Positions 1 through 8,160 of a DNA stretch of 9,909 nt are shown here, piece by piece. This DNA comes from an uncultured Clostridia bacterium (GTDB lineage: Bacteria > Bacillota > Clostridia > TANB77 > CAG-508): contig CANQHH010000033.1 in the NCBI GenBank assembly GCA_947623615.1, forward strand, positions 1 through 9,909, in the 5' to 3' direction. The notes under the pieces were generated by a model, which was given only the letters and a program-made list of their open reading frames with translations, was not told the DNA's origin and did no database searches. A program made the translations under genes and the position numbers. The number at the start of each line of letters is the position of its first letter. Within the stretch, counting starts at the first letter, position 1.

Positions 1-2157
1 CAAAATATAGGTTTTGAAAAGTTTTTAACATTACAAGAAGATACCACATATTCTATATATGGAGCAGGAATAACGGATAAAACAATAAAATTGTGGGGAT
101 ATAGATTATTACCTGTACTTATAATATTATCTGTATATATGGCAATAAGAGCATTTAATAAAGGAAAAACCAAAAAAGTATTAATAAATATTGCTGTGGT
201 GCCAGCATATATATTAGTTTTATTAATAGTAATGGTAATATTTCAAGTTGTATTTATCACACCAAATGAATTAGATAAAGAAAAAGCAAACATTCAAAAT
301 AACATAGAATATACGAAAAATGCGTATGCTATAGAAGATGTTGAAGAATTAGGAATAGAAAATGGTGGTAGTACAGTTACAAAAGAAGTATTAGAAAAAA
401 ATAAAAATACTATTGATAATATTGCGATAGTAGATAAAGATACAGTATTAAAAGATTTAAATGCTGTTCAAACTCAAAAGGGATATTATACATATAAAAA
501 TACACAAATAGCAAATTACAGAATAAATGGAAAGCAAAGTTTAGTGTATGTTTCACCACGTGAAATTACAAGTAGTAATGGCACATATAATAATAAGACA
601 TACGAATATACACATGGTTATGGAGCGATTATAACATCAGCGGCTACAACAAATATAAAAGGTAATATTAATAATTTACAAAAGGAATTTGTACCAAATT
701 CAAATGATGTTGTAACAATAACACAACCAAGAATATATTTTGGATTACAGACAAATAATAATATTGTTACAAATAGTAATAATAGAAAAGAATTTGATTA
801 TCCAGTTTCTACATCAAATACAGAGGAAAATGCAGAAACTGTATATAATGGAAAAGCTGGATTAGAATTAGATTTTATAGATAGATTTATTTTAGGAATA
901 AAAGAAAAAGATTTAAAATTAGCATTATCTGCAAATGTAAATAGTAACAGTAAAATATTAACTAATAGAAATATAATAGATAGAGCAAAAACTATAATGC
1001 CATATTTATTATATGATAATAATCCATATATGGTAATTAATGAAGATGGAAAAATGATATGGGTATTAGATGCATATACAACATCAAGCAACTATCCATA
1101 TTCTCAAAAAACAACTATGCAAATAGATAGCATAAATAAATTAGAGTTTAATTATATTAGAAATTCTGTAAAAGTACTTATAGATGCATATGATGGAACA
1201 ATAGAATTTTATATAACAGATAAAAATGATCCGATAGCTAGTGCATATAAAAAGATATATCCAGATCTATTTAATGAAGAAAATATTTCTGCTGATATAA
1301 GTAGTCAATTTGTATATCCAGAATTTTTATATAATATTCAAGCAAACATAATGAAAAGATATCATAATGTGCAACCAGATGTATTATATAGAGGAGATGA
1401 TGTATGGGATATCGCAACACATAATACAAGCAAGGTCTCATCAAAAACAGGAAATTATATTTCACCATATTATACAATGGTAAAAACTATAAATTCTGAG
1501 GAAAATAAATTAGGCTTAGTATTACCATTCACTCCAGATGAAAAGCAAAATATAATATCATATATGGTAGGCTCTTATGAAAATGGTCAATTTAAATTGT
1601 CTGTTTACAAATTTTCATCAGATAGTAATATTTTAGGACCAATGCAACTAGATACTCAAATAGAACAAGATGAAGAAATTTCTAAAGAATTAGAAACTCT
1701 AAATGTTAATGGAACTAAAATCACTAAGAATATGATAATTGTGCCACTAGATAATACACTTTTATATGTTGAACCAATATATCAACAATACTTAAATGAA
1801 AGTGATTCATCTCCAACACTAAAAAAAGTGATTGTAGCATCAGGAAATAAACTATCAATAGGAGATACACTAAATGAAGCATTAACCAATTTAGTGTCTA
1901 AATATGCAGTTGATATAGAAATAGAAAATACAGATAACATAGATGATTTAATAGAAAATATAATAAAAGCAAATGATAATTTAAAAAATTCTACATCAAA
2001 TGGTAATTTAGAAATGATGGGAAAGGACGTAATGAAGCTTCAAGAGTTAATAGATAAGCTTGAAGAACTTGAGGAAAAAGAAAAAAAGAAAGATAATAAT
2101 AAAAAGATAGAGAAAAATACAAAAGAACCAGTTATAAGCAACAAATTAGATTTGTAG
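1..2157 (+). CDS. UPF0182 family membrane protein, 5' partial
   Basis: This is the C-terminal 718 residues of a UPF0182 (PF03699) protein. Family members are usually around 900 residues, with an N-terminal bundle of membrane helices and a large extracytoplasmic domain; their function is not established. The frame is open from base 1, so the gene enters from the left and the TTG at 91 is internal. Visible here (residue 1 = base 1) are two hydrophobic helices at about 36-52 and 61-86, then the family landmarks NELDKEK (89-95), HGYGAIITS, PRIYFGL and EFDYP. The DAYTTSSNYPYS block lies at about 357, followed by NYIRNSVKVLIDAYDGT and QANIMKRYH. The C-terminus is a charged helical region ending in a Lys/Glu-rich tail. 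The first several membrane helices are missing because of the window edge. A 17-nt gap to the transketolase gene suggests co-transcription, but no functional link is known. Confidence 0.93.
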   Translation, partial: QNIGFEKFLTLQEDTTYSIYGAGITDKTIKLWGYRLLPVLIILSVYMAIRAFNKGKTKKVLINIAVVPAYILVLLIVMVIFQVVFITPNELDKEKANIQNNIEYTKNAYAIEDVEELGIENGGSTVTKEVLEKNKNTIDNIAIVDKDTVLKDLNAVQTQKGYYTYKNTQIANYRINGKQSLVYVSPREITSSNGTYNNKTYEYTHGYGAIITSAATTNIKGNINNLQKEFVPNSNDVVTITQPRIYFGLQTNNNIVTNSNNRKEFDYPVSTSNTEENAETVYNGKAGLELDFIDRFILGIKEKDLKLALSANVNSNSKILTNRNIIDRAKTIMPYLLYDNNPYMVINEDGKMIWVLDAYTTSSNYPYSQKTTMQIDSINKLEFNYIRNSVKVLIDAYDGTIEFYITDKNDPIASAYKKIYPDLFNEENISADISSQFVYPEFLYNIQANIMKRYHNVQPDVLYRGDDVWDIATHNTSKVSSKTGNYISPYYTMVKTINSEENKLGLVLPFTPDEKQNIISYMVGSYENGQFKLSVYKFSSDSNILGPMQLDTQIEQDEEISKELETLNVNGTKITKNMIIVPLDNTLLYVEPIYQQYLNESDSSPTLKKVIVASGNKLSIGDTLNEALTNLVSKYAVDIEIENTDNIDDLIENIIKANDNLKNSTSNGNLEMMGKDVMKLQELIDKLEELEEKEKKKDNNKKIEKNTKEPVISNKLDL

Positions 2158-2158
2158 A

Positions 2159-2167
2159 GATGAGGTG
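2159..2167 (+). promoter_or_regulatory. SD site that sets a TTG start for transketolase N
   Basis: GATGAGGTG contains AGGTG, complementary to the 16S rRNA 3' end. Its GG (2164-2165) lies 9 nt before the TTG at 2175. The in-frame ATG at 2160 lies inside this site and has no purine-rich sequence in front of it, so the TTG is the better start. Confidence 0.6.
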
Positions 2168-2174
2168 TATTAAT

Positions 2175-3023
2175 TTGAAAATAACAAATGTTACAAGTTT
2201 AGAAAATATTAGTTATAAAGTAAGAAAAAATATTATAAAAATGGTATATAATGCGAAATCAGGACACATAGGGGGTTCACTATCATGTGCAGATATACTA
2301 ACTGTTTTATATTTTAACCAAATGAATATTAATCCTGATAAACCAGACGATATGTTAAGAGATAGATTTGTTTTATCAAAAGGACATTGCACACCAGCAT
2401 TGTATAGTGTATTGGCAGAAAAAGGATATTTTGATTTAGATGAGTTAAAAACATTTAGAAATATTGATAGTAGATTACAAGGTCATCCAGATATGAAGAA
2501 AATACCGGGAGTAGATATGACAACAGGGTCGCTAGGTCAAGGCTTATCATCTGCAGTAGGAATGGCAATTGCTTCAAAAATGGAGAGTGCTGGTTGCAGA
2601 GTTTATTGTTTACTTGGCGATGGCGAAATAGAAGAAGGACAAATATGGGAAGCATGTATGTCTGCATATAAAAACAAATTAGATAACTTATGTGTAGTTT
2701 TAGATAATAATAATTTGCAAATAGATGGTAAAATATCAGATGTATCAGGTTTAGATAATATAGAGGGAAAATTTTCAAGTTTTGGTTTTAATGTAATAAA
2801 AGTAGATGGACATAATATTAGTAATCTAATAGATGCATTTGACACTGCAAAACAAATAAAGGGAAGACCAACAATAATAATTGCAAGTACTGTAAAAGGT
2901 AAAGGTGTATCATTTATGGAAAATAATGCGAGTTGGCATGGAAAAGCACCAAATGACGAGGAATATGAAAAAGCAATTACAGAATTAGACACAATAGTTT
3001 ATGCAAATAAATCAAATGATTAA
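2175..3023 (+). CDS. Transketolase, N-terminal subunit (split enzyme)
   Basis: This is the thiamine-diphosphate (ThDP) pyrophosphate-binding half of transketolase, which transfers two-carbon ketol units in the non-oxidative pentose phosphate pathway in the cytoplasm. With the TTG start it has 282 residues. Landmarks are SGHIGGSLS with H31, LSKGHCTPALY with H71, and the ThDP/metal-binding GDGE at 148-151 followed by the metal-ligand block DNNNLQ at 177-182. TVKGKGVSF and a WHG motif occur near the C-terminus. The pyrimidine-binding and C-terminal domains are absent here and are encoded by the next gene, as is common for split transketolases in Clostridia and archaea. An upstream ATG at 2160 would add five residues but has no SD. 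A 30-nt gap with its own SD separates it from its partner. The two halves are expected to assemble into one active enzyme. Confidence 0.95.
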   Translation: MKITNVTSLENISYKVRKNIIKMVYNAKSGHIGGSLSCADILTVLYFNQMNINPDKPDDMLRDRFVLSKGHCTPALYSVLAEKGYFDLDELKTFRNIDSRLQGHPDMKKIPGVDMTTGSLGQGLSSAVGMAIASKMESAGCRVYCLLGDGEIEEGQIWEACMSAYKNKLDNLCVVLDNNNLQIDGKISDVSGLDNIEGKFSSFGFNVIKVDGHNISNLIDAFDTAKQIKGRPTIIIASTVKGKGVSFMENNASWHGKAPNDEEYEKAITELDTIVYANKSND

Positions 3024-3053
3024 AATAATTCTTGTAAAGAAGGGAATAAAAAT

Positions 3054-3983
3054 ATGGATATAAATAAAAAAATAGCAACAAGACAAAGTTATGGAGAAGA
3101 GCTTGTTGAACTAGGAAGAAAAAATGAAAAAATAGTGGTATTAGATGCTGATTTATCAAGTGCGACTAAAACAGGTATGTTTGCTAAAGAATTTCCAGAT
3201 AGATTTATAAATGTTGGAATAGCTGAGCAAAACATGATGGGAATTGCTGCAGGACTTTCTACATTTGGGAAGATTCCATATGCTAGCACATTTGCAATGT
3301 TTGCTACAGGTAGAGGTTATGATCAAATTAGAAATAGCATTACATATCCTAATTTAAATGTGAAAATATGTGCTACACATGCTGGTATTACAGTGGGAGA
3401 AGATGGAGCAACACATCAAATGATAGAAGATATTAGTTTAATGAGAACATTGCCAAACATGAAAGTTATGTGTACATCAGATGATATACAAACTAAGTGG
3501 GCGGTAGAGGAAATATCTAAAATTGAAGGACCTGTATATTTAAGATTATGTAGATTATCTACTCCAGTAATATATACAGAAAAACAAAAATTTGAATTTG
3601 GTAAAGGAATTCAAATAGGAGATGGAACAGATGCTAGTATAATTGCTACAGGTGTTACAGTGTCAGAAGCTATAAAAGCACAAGAAGAATTAGCTAAAAG
3701 AGGAGTAAATGTAAGAGTAATTGATATTCATACAATAAAACCGATAGATACAGATTTAATTATAAAATGTGCAGAGGAAACAAAAAAGATAATTACAGTT
3801 GAAGACCATAATATTATAGGTGGAATTGGAAGTGCTGTATGTGAGGTGCTTTCAGAATATCATCCTAAAAAAGTTATAAGAATGGGAATAAAAGACGAGT
3901 TTGGAAAATCAGGAAAAGCAGAGGAATTAATGAAATATTTTAATATAGATTGTGAGTCTATTATAAATAAAGTAATAGATTAG
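3054..3983 (+). CDS. Transketolase, C-terminal subunit (split enzyme)
   Basis: This 309-residue protein carries the pyrimidine-binding domain and C-terminal domain of transketolase. GIAEQNM contains the catalytic glutamate, E58, that activates the ThDP aminopyrimidine ring. H109 in ATHAGITVGEDGATHQ and the surrounding residues form the substrate channel, and the C-terminal domain spans about 185-309 (VRVIDIHTIKPID, TVEDHNIIGGIGSAV). It completes the enzyme begun by the preceding gene. The ATG start has a GAAGGGA SD about 9 nt upstream. DXP synthase belongs to the same superfamily, but the adjacent stand-alone N-terminal subunit and the short length argue for transketolase; a few split transketolase-like pairs act on other sugars, so the exact substrate is inferred. 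Confidence 0.93.
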   Translation: MDINKKIATRQSYGEELVELGRKNEKIVVLDADLSSATKTGMFAKEFPDRFINVGIAEQNMMGIAAGLSTFGKIPYASTFAMFATGRGYDQIRNSITYPNLNVKICATHAGITVGEDGATHQMIEDISLMRTLPNMKVMCTSDDIQTKWAVEEISKIEGPVYLRLCRLSTPVIYTEKQKFEFGKGIQIGDGTDASIIATGVTVSEAIKAQEELAKRGVNVRVIDIHTIKPIDTDLIIKCAEETKKIITVEDHNIIGGIGSAVCEVLSEYHPKKVIRMGIKDEFGKSGKAEELMKYFNIDCESIINKVID

Positions 3984-3991
3984 ATATTTTT
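3955..3991 (+). terminator. Weak terminator-like hairpin after the transketolase unit
   Basis: Bases 3957-3963 (TCTATTA) pair with 3973-3979 (TAATAGA). Flanking A-T and G-T pairs extend this to about 10 bp with a 7-nt loop, and a run of five T begins at 3987. The stem overlaps the stop codon and is very AT-rich, so termination would be weak. Support comes mainly from the separate promoter just downstream. Confidence 0.3.
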
Positions 3992-4012
3992 CCTGTTTTT
4001 GTATTAAAAGTA

Positions 4013-4041
4013 TTGCATTTATAAAATTTTATTGTTATGAT
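4013..4041 (+). promoter_or_regulatory. Sigma-A type promoter for ftsE
   Basis: The -35 TTGCAT (4013-4018) and the -10 TATGAT (4036-4041) are separated by exactly 17 nt. A TG at 4033-4034 gives an extended -10. Transcription would start near 4048, leaving a leader of about 30 nt before ftsE. It probably drives ftsE, ftsX and the two hydrolase genes. Confidence 0.65.
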
Positions 4042-4077
4042 AATAAAGTAATATTTTAATAAATAGAGAGGAATAAT

Positions 4078-4764
4078 ATGATTGAATTTAGAAAAGTAAG
4101 TAAAACCTATGGTACAGGTACAGAAGCTGTTCATAATGCTAATTTTAAAATAGATAAAGGTGAATTTGCTTTTTTAGTAGGTAGTTCTGGTTCAGGCAAA
4201 TCAACACTTATAAAGCTTATATTAAAGGAAGAAGAACCAACATCAGGAAGCATAATCATAAATGGTAGAGATACAACATTTTTAAAACCTAAAAGAGTTC
4301 CATTTTTAAGGAGAAGTATGGGAGTTGTATTTCAAGATTTCAGACTATTACCAGATAAAACCGTTTATGATAATGTTGCATATGCAATGTATATAGTAAG
4401 AGCTACACCAAGACATATAAGAAGGCAGGTTCCTATGGTATTGTCATTAGTTGGATTAAGTGATAAAGCAAAAGTATATCCAAATGAGTTATCAGGAGGA
4501 GAACAGCAAAGAGTTGCTCTAGCTAGAGCACTTGTAAATAACCCATCTATGATAATTGCTGATGAGCCAACAGGTAACCTTGATCCTGACACTGCATGGG
4601 AAATTATGACTTTATTAAAAGATATAAATGCGAGAGGAACTACGGTTGTTGTGGCAACACATGCTAAAGATATAGTAGACAGAATGAAGAAAAGAGTTAT
4701 CCAAATAGAAAAAGGCAATATAATAAGAGATGATAAAAAAGGTGGTTATGATAGTGAAATATAG
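4078..4764 (+). CDS. ftsE: Cell division ABC ATPase FtsE
   Basis: FtsE is the cytoplasmic ATPase of the FtsEX complex, which couples ATP hydrolysis to control of peptidoglycan hydrolases outside the membrane. The 228-residue length is typical. Visible motifs are Walker A GSSGSGKST (35-43), the Q-loop at Q86 in VFQDFRLL, the signature LSGGEQQR (138-145), Walker B MIIADE (158-163), the D-loop NLD (167-169) and the switch histidine H195. The 'QDFRLLPDKTVYDNVA' stretch is characteristic of FtsE within the ABC superfamily. The ATG start has a GAGAGGA SD about 6 nt upstream. The 3' end overlaps ftsX, which points to translational coupling. No key residue is missing. Confidence 0.97.
   Translation: MIEFRKVSKTYGTGTEAVHNANFKIDKGEFAFLVGSSGSGKSTLIKLILKEEEPTSGSIIINGRDTTFLKPKRVPFLRRSMGVVFQDFRLLPDKTVYDNVAYAMYIVRATPRHIRRQVPMVLSLVGLSDKAKVYPNELSGGEQQRVALARALVNNPSMIIADEPTGNLDPDTAWEIMTLLKDINARGTTVVVATHAKDIVDRMKKRVIQIEKGNIIRDDKKGGYDSEI
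4738..4745 (+). promoter_or_regulatory. SD site of ftsX inside ftsE
   Basis: AAAGGTGG sits in the last codons of ftsE. Read as AGGTG, it places its GG 5 nt before the ATG at 4748. Read as a mismatched AAAGGAGG, it is 8 nt before the GTG at 4754. Either way it argues against the earlier ATG at 4730. Confidence 0.5.
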
Positions 4765-5653
4765 TATTTTAGGGTATTTGATAGGAGAAGGTTTCAGAAA
4801 TACATTTAAAAATAAGAAATCAACAATAGCATCTTTAATGATTATGTGTGCAACTATGTTTGTATTTGGAATATTTTTCTTAATAGGACAAAATGTGCAG
4901 GCAGTAATAAAACAAGTTGAAGAACAACAAGCTATGCAGGTTTTCATAAATCCAGATGCAACAGAAGAAGAAATATCAGAGTTAGAAACAAAAATAAAAT
5001 CGATACAATATGTAAATACTACTGAATATAAAACAAAGGAAGATGCATTAAATGAAATGAAATCATGGCTAAAAGACAGCCAGTATATAATTGATTCATA
5101 TTCGAAAGATAATCCGTTTAAAGCATCATATGTTATTACATTAACAGATTTGTCAAAGAGTAAAGAAGTACAGGAACAAATATTAACATTTAATAACGTT
5201 GCTAAAATAACAGTAAGAGATGATACAATAAATACTCTTTTGAATATAGCAAATGGAATAAGAACTGCATCAGGCGTAATATTAATATTATTGATATTAA
5301 TATCAATATTTATTATATCTAATACAATAAAACTAACAGTTCATGCAAGAAGAAAAGAAATATCTATAATGAAGTATGTAGGTGCGACAAATGGATTTAT
5401 AAGATGGCCATTTATGGTTGAGGGTATAATAATTGGTATTATTTCAGCACTTTTTTCTGTTTTAATATTAGGAATAGCATATAATTATGTTATTGACAAG
5501 ATTTCTATAACAGGAATTACAAGTTTAATACAAATTAATTTACTTCAGTTCTCAGACATGTTTAATATGTTAATAATAATTTATTTAGCATTAGGTATAG
5601 GAATAGGAGCTATTGGTAGTGCAATCTCAATGAGAAAATATTTAGAGGTTTAG
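4748..5653 (+). CDS. ftsX: Cell division membrane protein FtsX
   Basis: FtsX is the integral membrane subunit of FtsEX. From the ATG at 4748 it has 301 residues. It shows a short basic cytoplasmic N-terminus (YLIGEGFRNTFKNKKST), a first membrane helix at about 26-48, and an extracytoplasmic domain at about 49-170. Three further helices follow at about 172-197, 222-245 and 272-295, which matches the FtsX topology. The FtsX motif MKYVGATNGFIRWPFMVEG lies between helices 2 and 3. The extracytoplasmic domain is the part known to contact coiled-coil hydrolases or activators in other species. Start choice is uncertain: ATG 4730 lacks a convincing SD, while ATG 4748 and GTG 4754 both lie behind AAAGGTGG. 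The chosen start overlaps ftsE by 17 nt, and two putative partner hydrolases follow within the same unit. Confidence 0.95.
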   Translation: MIVKYSILGYLIGEGFRNTFKNKKSTIASLMIMCATMFVFGIFFLIGQNVQAVIKQVEEQQAMQVFINPDATEEEISELETKIKSIQYVNTTEYKTKEDALNEMKSWLKDSQYIIDSYSKDNPFKASYVITLTDLSKSKEVQEQILTFNNVAKITVRDDTINTLLNIANGIRTASGVILILLILISIFIISNTIKLTVHARRKEISIMKYVGATNGFIRWPFMVEGIIIGIISALFSVLILGIAYNYVIDKISITGITSLIQINLLQFSDMFNMLIIIYLALGIGIGAIGSAISMRKYLEV

Positions 5654-5676
5654 AAAAAACATATGAAAGGTGAGAG

Positions 5677-6864
5677 ATGAATCGTATGAAAAGAAAAAGT
5701 TTATCTATATTTTTAGTTATTTTATTAATAATAAGTATAACAGCATTGCCTGTATTTGCTGCAACAGCACAGGAAAAGAAAGATAAATTAGAAGAACAAT
5801 TACAAGATGTAAAAGATGAGAAAAAACAAGTAGCAAATCAAAAGAGCAAAATTATGGAAGAAATAGGAGAATTATCATCAAAAATTTCTGAGTATGAAGC
5901 TCAAATAACAAGTTTAAATAAAGAAATAAATGAATTAAAAGGTTCAATAGCACAGAAAGAAGAACAAATAACAAAATTACAAAAAGAGTTTGAAGAAAAG
6001 GAAGAAGCATTAAAAGTAAGATTAGTAGCTATGTATGAAGCAGGTCAAACTACATATATGGATGTTTTACTATCATCAGATAGTTTTACAAACTTTATAT
6101 CTAATTTTTATATGATGTCAGAACTTGCAGAAGCTGATAAAGCAGTTATGAATTCTATAGAAGAAAAGAAAAAGCAAATAGATGAAACTAAAAAAGAATT
6201 AGAAAAAGAAAAAACAAAAGTTGCATCATCAAAAGCTCAGGTAGAAGCAAAAAATAAAGAATTAAATGAAGCTAAAAGTGCAAAACAATCTAAAGTTAAT
6301 TCTTTATCTGCAGAAGAAAAGAAATTACAATCAAAGATTGAAGAATATGAGGCAGCTATAAAAAAGGCTGATGAAGAAATAAAAAAAGCACTTCAACAGT
6401 CAAGTGGTTATCAAGGTAGCTTTTCAGGAACTTTAAGTTGGCCACTTTCTACATCATCAGCTAATTATAATCTTATAACATCAGGATATGGAAGAAGAGA
6501 TCAACCAACATCAGGAGCTTCAACTAATCATAAGGCTTTGGATATTGGTGTAAGCTATCAATCTGTATATGCACCAGCTGATGGATATGTTGTAACTGCA
6601 TCTCCAGTATCAGGATATGGAAACTTTATTATGATAAAACATTCAAATAGTTTATATACATGTTTTGGACATTTATCATCATACAATGTTTCAGCAGGAC
6701 AAACAGTAAAGAGAGGACAAAAAATAGCAGTATCTGGAAATACAGGAATTTCAACAGGACCACATTTACATTTTGAAGTTCGTACAAATGGATCATCATA
6801 TTCAAGAGTTAATCCATTAAATTACATATCAAATGATGTTTATAATAGCTTAAGGTTTTGGTAA
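5677..6864 (+). CDS. Secreted coiled-coil M23 peptidase, EnvC/PcsB-like (copy 1)
   Basis: This is a secreted peptidoglycan hydrolase of 395 residues, likely controlled by FtsEX. A signal peptide covers residues 1-28 (basic start, hydrophobic core, cleavage after VFA). A long Lys/Glu-rich coiled coil runs from about 32 to 245. It is interrupted near 112-150 by the conserved RLVAMYEAGQTTYMDVLL hinge seen in CwlO, PcsB and EnvC proteins. A Ser/Gly-rich linker leads to the M23/LytM domain at about 260-380. Its zinc and catalytic residues are intact: H285 and D289 (HxxxD), H332 (FGHL), H363 and H365 (HLH). It therefore looks like an active metallo-endopeptidase, unlike degenerate E. coli EnvC. The ATG has the SD AAAGGTGAG just upstream; a second in-frame ATG three codons later would also work. 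It lies 23 nt after ftsX, which supports partnership, and the cleaved bond in peptidoglycan is not predictable here. Confidence 0.93.
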   Translation: MNRMKRKSLSIFLVILLIISITALPVFAATAQEKKDKLEEQLQDVKDEKKQVANQKSKIMEEIGELSSKISEYEAQITSLNKEINELKGSIAQKEEQITKLQKEFEEKEEALKVRLVAMYEAGQTTYMDVLLSSDSFTNFISNFYMMSELAEADKAVMNSIEEKKKQIDETKKELEKEKTKVASSKAQVEAKNKELNEAKSAKQSKVNSLSAEEKKLQSKIEEYEAAIKKADEEIKKALQQSSGYQGSFSGTLSWPLSTSSANYNLITSGYGRRDQPTSGASTNHKALDIGVSYQSVYAPADGYVVTASPVSGYGNFIMIKHSNSLYTCFGHLSSYNVSAGQTVKRGQKIAVSGNTGISTGPHLHFEVRTNGSSYSRVNPLNYISNDVYNSLRFW

Positions 6865-6875
6865 AATAAAAGATT

Positions 6876-6880
6876 GGAGG
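6876..6880 (+). promoter_or_regulatory. SD site of the second M23 gene
   Basis: GGAGG lies 5 nt before the ATG at 6886. It overlaps an in-frame TTG at 6874, which therefore cannot be the start, because the ribosome would be positioned on the ATG. Confidence 0.8.
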
Positions 6881-6885
6881 CAAAT

Positions 6886-8103
6886 ATGAAACAAAAAATA
6901 ATTTCATTAATTTTAATTATTGTGATTTTGCAACAAATGTGTAGTTTTGTATTTGCCCAAAATATTATAACAAATGAAGAAGTAACGAATACTACTAATA
7001 CAGAAGATACTAATAATAATGTAAATGAAAATAATACAACATTAGATGAGCAACAGGATAAAGTAGAAAACCAAATAAAAGAAACTAATACTAAATTAGA
7101 GTATGTGCAATCAGAATTATCAAGTACGATGCTAAGAGTTCAAGAATTAGAAGATAAGGTATTAGAATATCAAAGTCAAATGGACGAGTTATCTGAGCAA
7201 TTAGAAAATTTACAAAATTCTATTAATGAAACATCAAAAAATTTAAGTACGGTTGAACAAAGTTTTAATGAAAAAGATGAATTATTAAGGAAAAGACTGG
7301 TTGCAATGTATGAAGCGGGCGATACATCATATTTAGATGTTTTATTAGCCTCTAGAAACTTAGTAGAATTTATTTCAGGGTATTATTTAATTACAGAGTT
7401 AGCGGAATATGATAATAGTTTAATTGAAGACGTAGAAGAACAAAAAAATAGCATTGAGACAACTAAAAAGAAATTAGAAAGAGAAGAAACGCAAGTAAAA
7501 TTAGTTAAAGCAAAAAAAGAGCAGACTACACTTATTTTAGAAAACACAAAAACTATGCATGAGGGATATGTTTCAAAGTTAAGTAAAGACGAAAAAAAAT
7601 TAAAAGAAGAAATTACAAAATATAAATTAGAGCAGGCAAGAATAGAAGCATTAATAAGAAATGCTACGAATGGTAACCAAGATATTAACATACAATATAC
7701 TGGAGGGGTGATGATATGGCCAATTGCCAAGTCTGGTACAGTCATAACATCAAATTATGGAATGAGAGAACATCCAATACAAGGTGTTGTAAAGATTCAT
7801 ACAGGGCTTGATATTGGAGCAGGTTTTGGTTCACCAGTAGTTGCAGCAGCAGATGGAGTAGTTTCTTATGCAGGATGGTTAGGTGGATATGGTAATTGTG
7901 TAATGATAAATCACGGAAATGGTCTTACTACTTTATATGGACACGGACAAAAAATATTAACAGAGCTAAATAAAGAAGTAAAGCAGGGGGATTTAATAAT
8001 GGAAGTAGGATCAACGGGAAATTCAACAGGTCCGCATTTACATTTTGAGGTAAGATTAAATGGAAATCATACTAATCCATTAAACTATGTAAAAGTTCCA
8101 TAA
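6886..8103 (+). CDS. Secreted coiled-coil M23 peptidase, EnvC/PcsB-like (copy 2)
   Basis: This 405-residue paralogue of the preceding gene has the same order of parts. A signal peptide spans residues 1-24, with cleavage after VFA. An Asn/Thr/Glu-rich low-complexity segment at about 25-52 is absent from copy 1. A coiled coil follows at about 53-260, containing the RLVAMYEAGDTSYLDVLL hinge. The M23 domain covers about 280-400, with H305 and D309 (HTGLD), H353 (YGHG), H384 and H386 (HLH) all present. The catalytic domain is closer to the standard LytM pattern (TSNYGMREHP, HTGLDIGA) than copy 1. It lies 21 nt after copy 1 behind a strong GGAGG. Cys19 lies in the signal peptide, but the surrounding residues do not form a lipobox, so a lipoprotein is unlikely. 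The two copies are clearly divergent, indicating an old duplication. A role in cell separation or elongation under FtsEX control is inferred. Confidence 0.93.
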   Translation: MKQKIISLILIIVILQQMCSFVFAQNIITNEEVTNTTNTEDTNNNVNENNTTLDEQQDKVENQIKETNTKLEYVQSELSSTMLRVQELEDKVLEYQSQMDELSEQLENLQNSINETSKNLSTVEQSFNEKDELLRKRLVAMYEAGDTSYLDVLLASRNLVEFISGYYLITELAEYDNSLIEDVEEQKNSIETTKKKLEREETQVKLVKAKKEQTTLILENTKTMHEGYVSKLSKDEKKLKEEITKYKLEQARIEALIRNATNGNQDINIQYTGGVMIWPIAKSGTVITSNYGMREHPIQGVVKIHTGLDIGAGFGSPVVAAADGVVSYAGWLGGYGNCVMINHGNGLTTLYGHGQKILTELNKEVKQGDLIMEVGSTGNSTGPHLHFEVRLNGNHTNPLNYVKVP

Positions 8104-8113
8104 TATCGGTTTA

Positions 8114-8142
8114 TAGGTTTTCCTTAAAACCTAAATATTTTT
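8114..8142 (+). terminator. Terminator-like hairpin after the hydrolase pair
   Basis: TAGGTTTT (8114-8121) and AAAACCTA (8126-8133) form a perfect 8-bp stem with a 4-nt CCTT loop. Five T follow at 8138-8142 after a 4-nt gap. With only two G-C pairs it may stop only part of the transcription, letting some read-through reach the protease gene. Confidence 0.5.
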
Positions 8143-8160
8143 GTAAGGATATAATAGAAA

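Noticed and set aside
91..93. TTG as the start of the UPF0182 gene
   Set aside because: The frame is open to base 1, there is no SD before it, and the protein would lack most of the family's N-terminal membrane region; the gene is simply cut by the window edge.
2160..2162. ATG as the transketolase N-subunit start
   Set aside because: It lies within the SD of the TTG at 2175 and has no purine-rich site upstream; the first residues it would add (MRCIN) do not resemble the family.
2603..2992. Long open frame on the minus strand
   Set aside because: It lies fully inside the well-conserved transketolase gene, has a biased hydrophobic/Ser composition typical of an antisense shadow, and matches no family. 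The same holds for the other minus-strand frames.
6874..6876. TTG as the start of the second M23 gene
   Set aside because: It overlaps the GGAGG that positions ribosomes on the ATG at 6886, and the shorter form gives a normal signal peptide.
6886..6960. Lipoprotein signal around Cys19 of the second M23 protein
   Set aside because: The residues before the cysteine (QQM) do not form a lipobox, and a good signal peptidase I site (VFA) follows at residue 24.
8150..8155. TATAAT as a promoter -10 for the S41 protease
   Set aside because: No acceptable -35 lies 16-18 nt upstream, there is no extended -10, and transcription would begin at the start codon.
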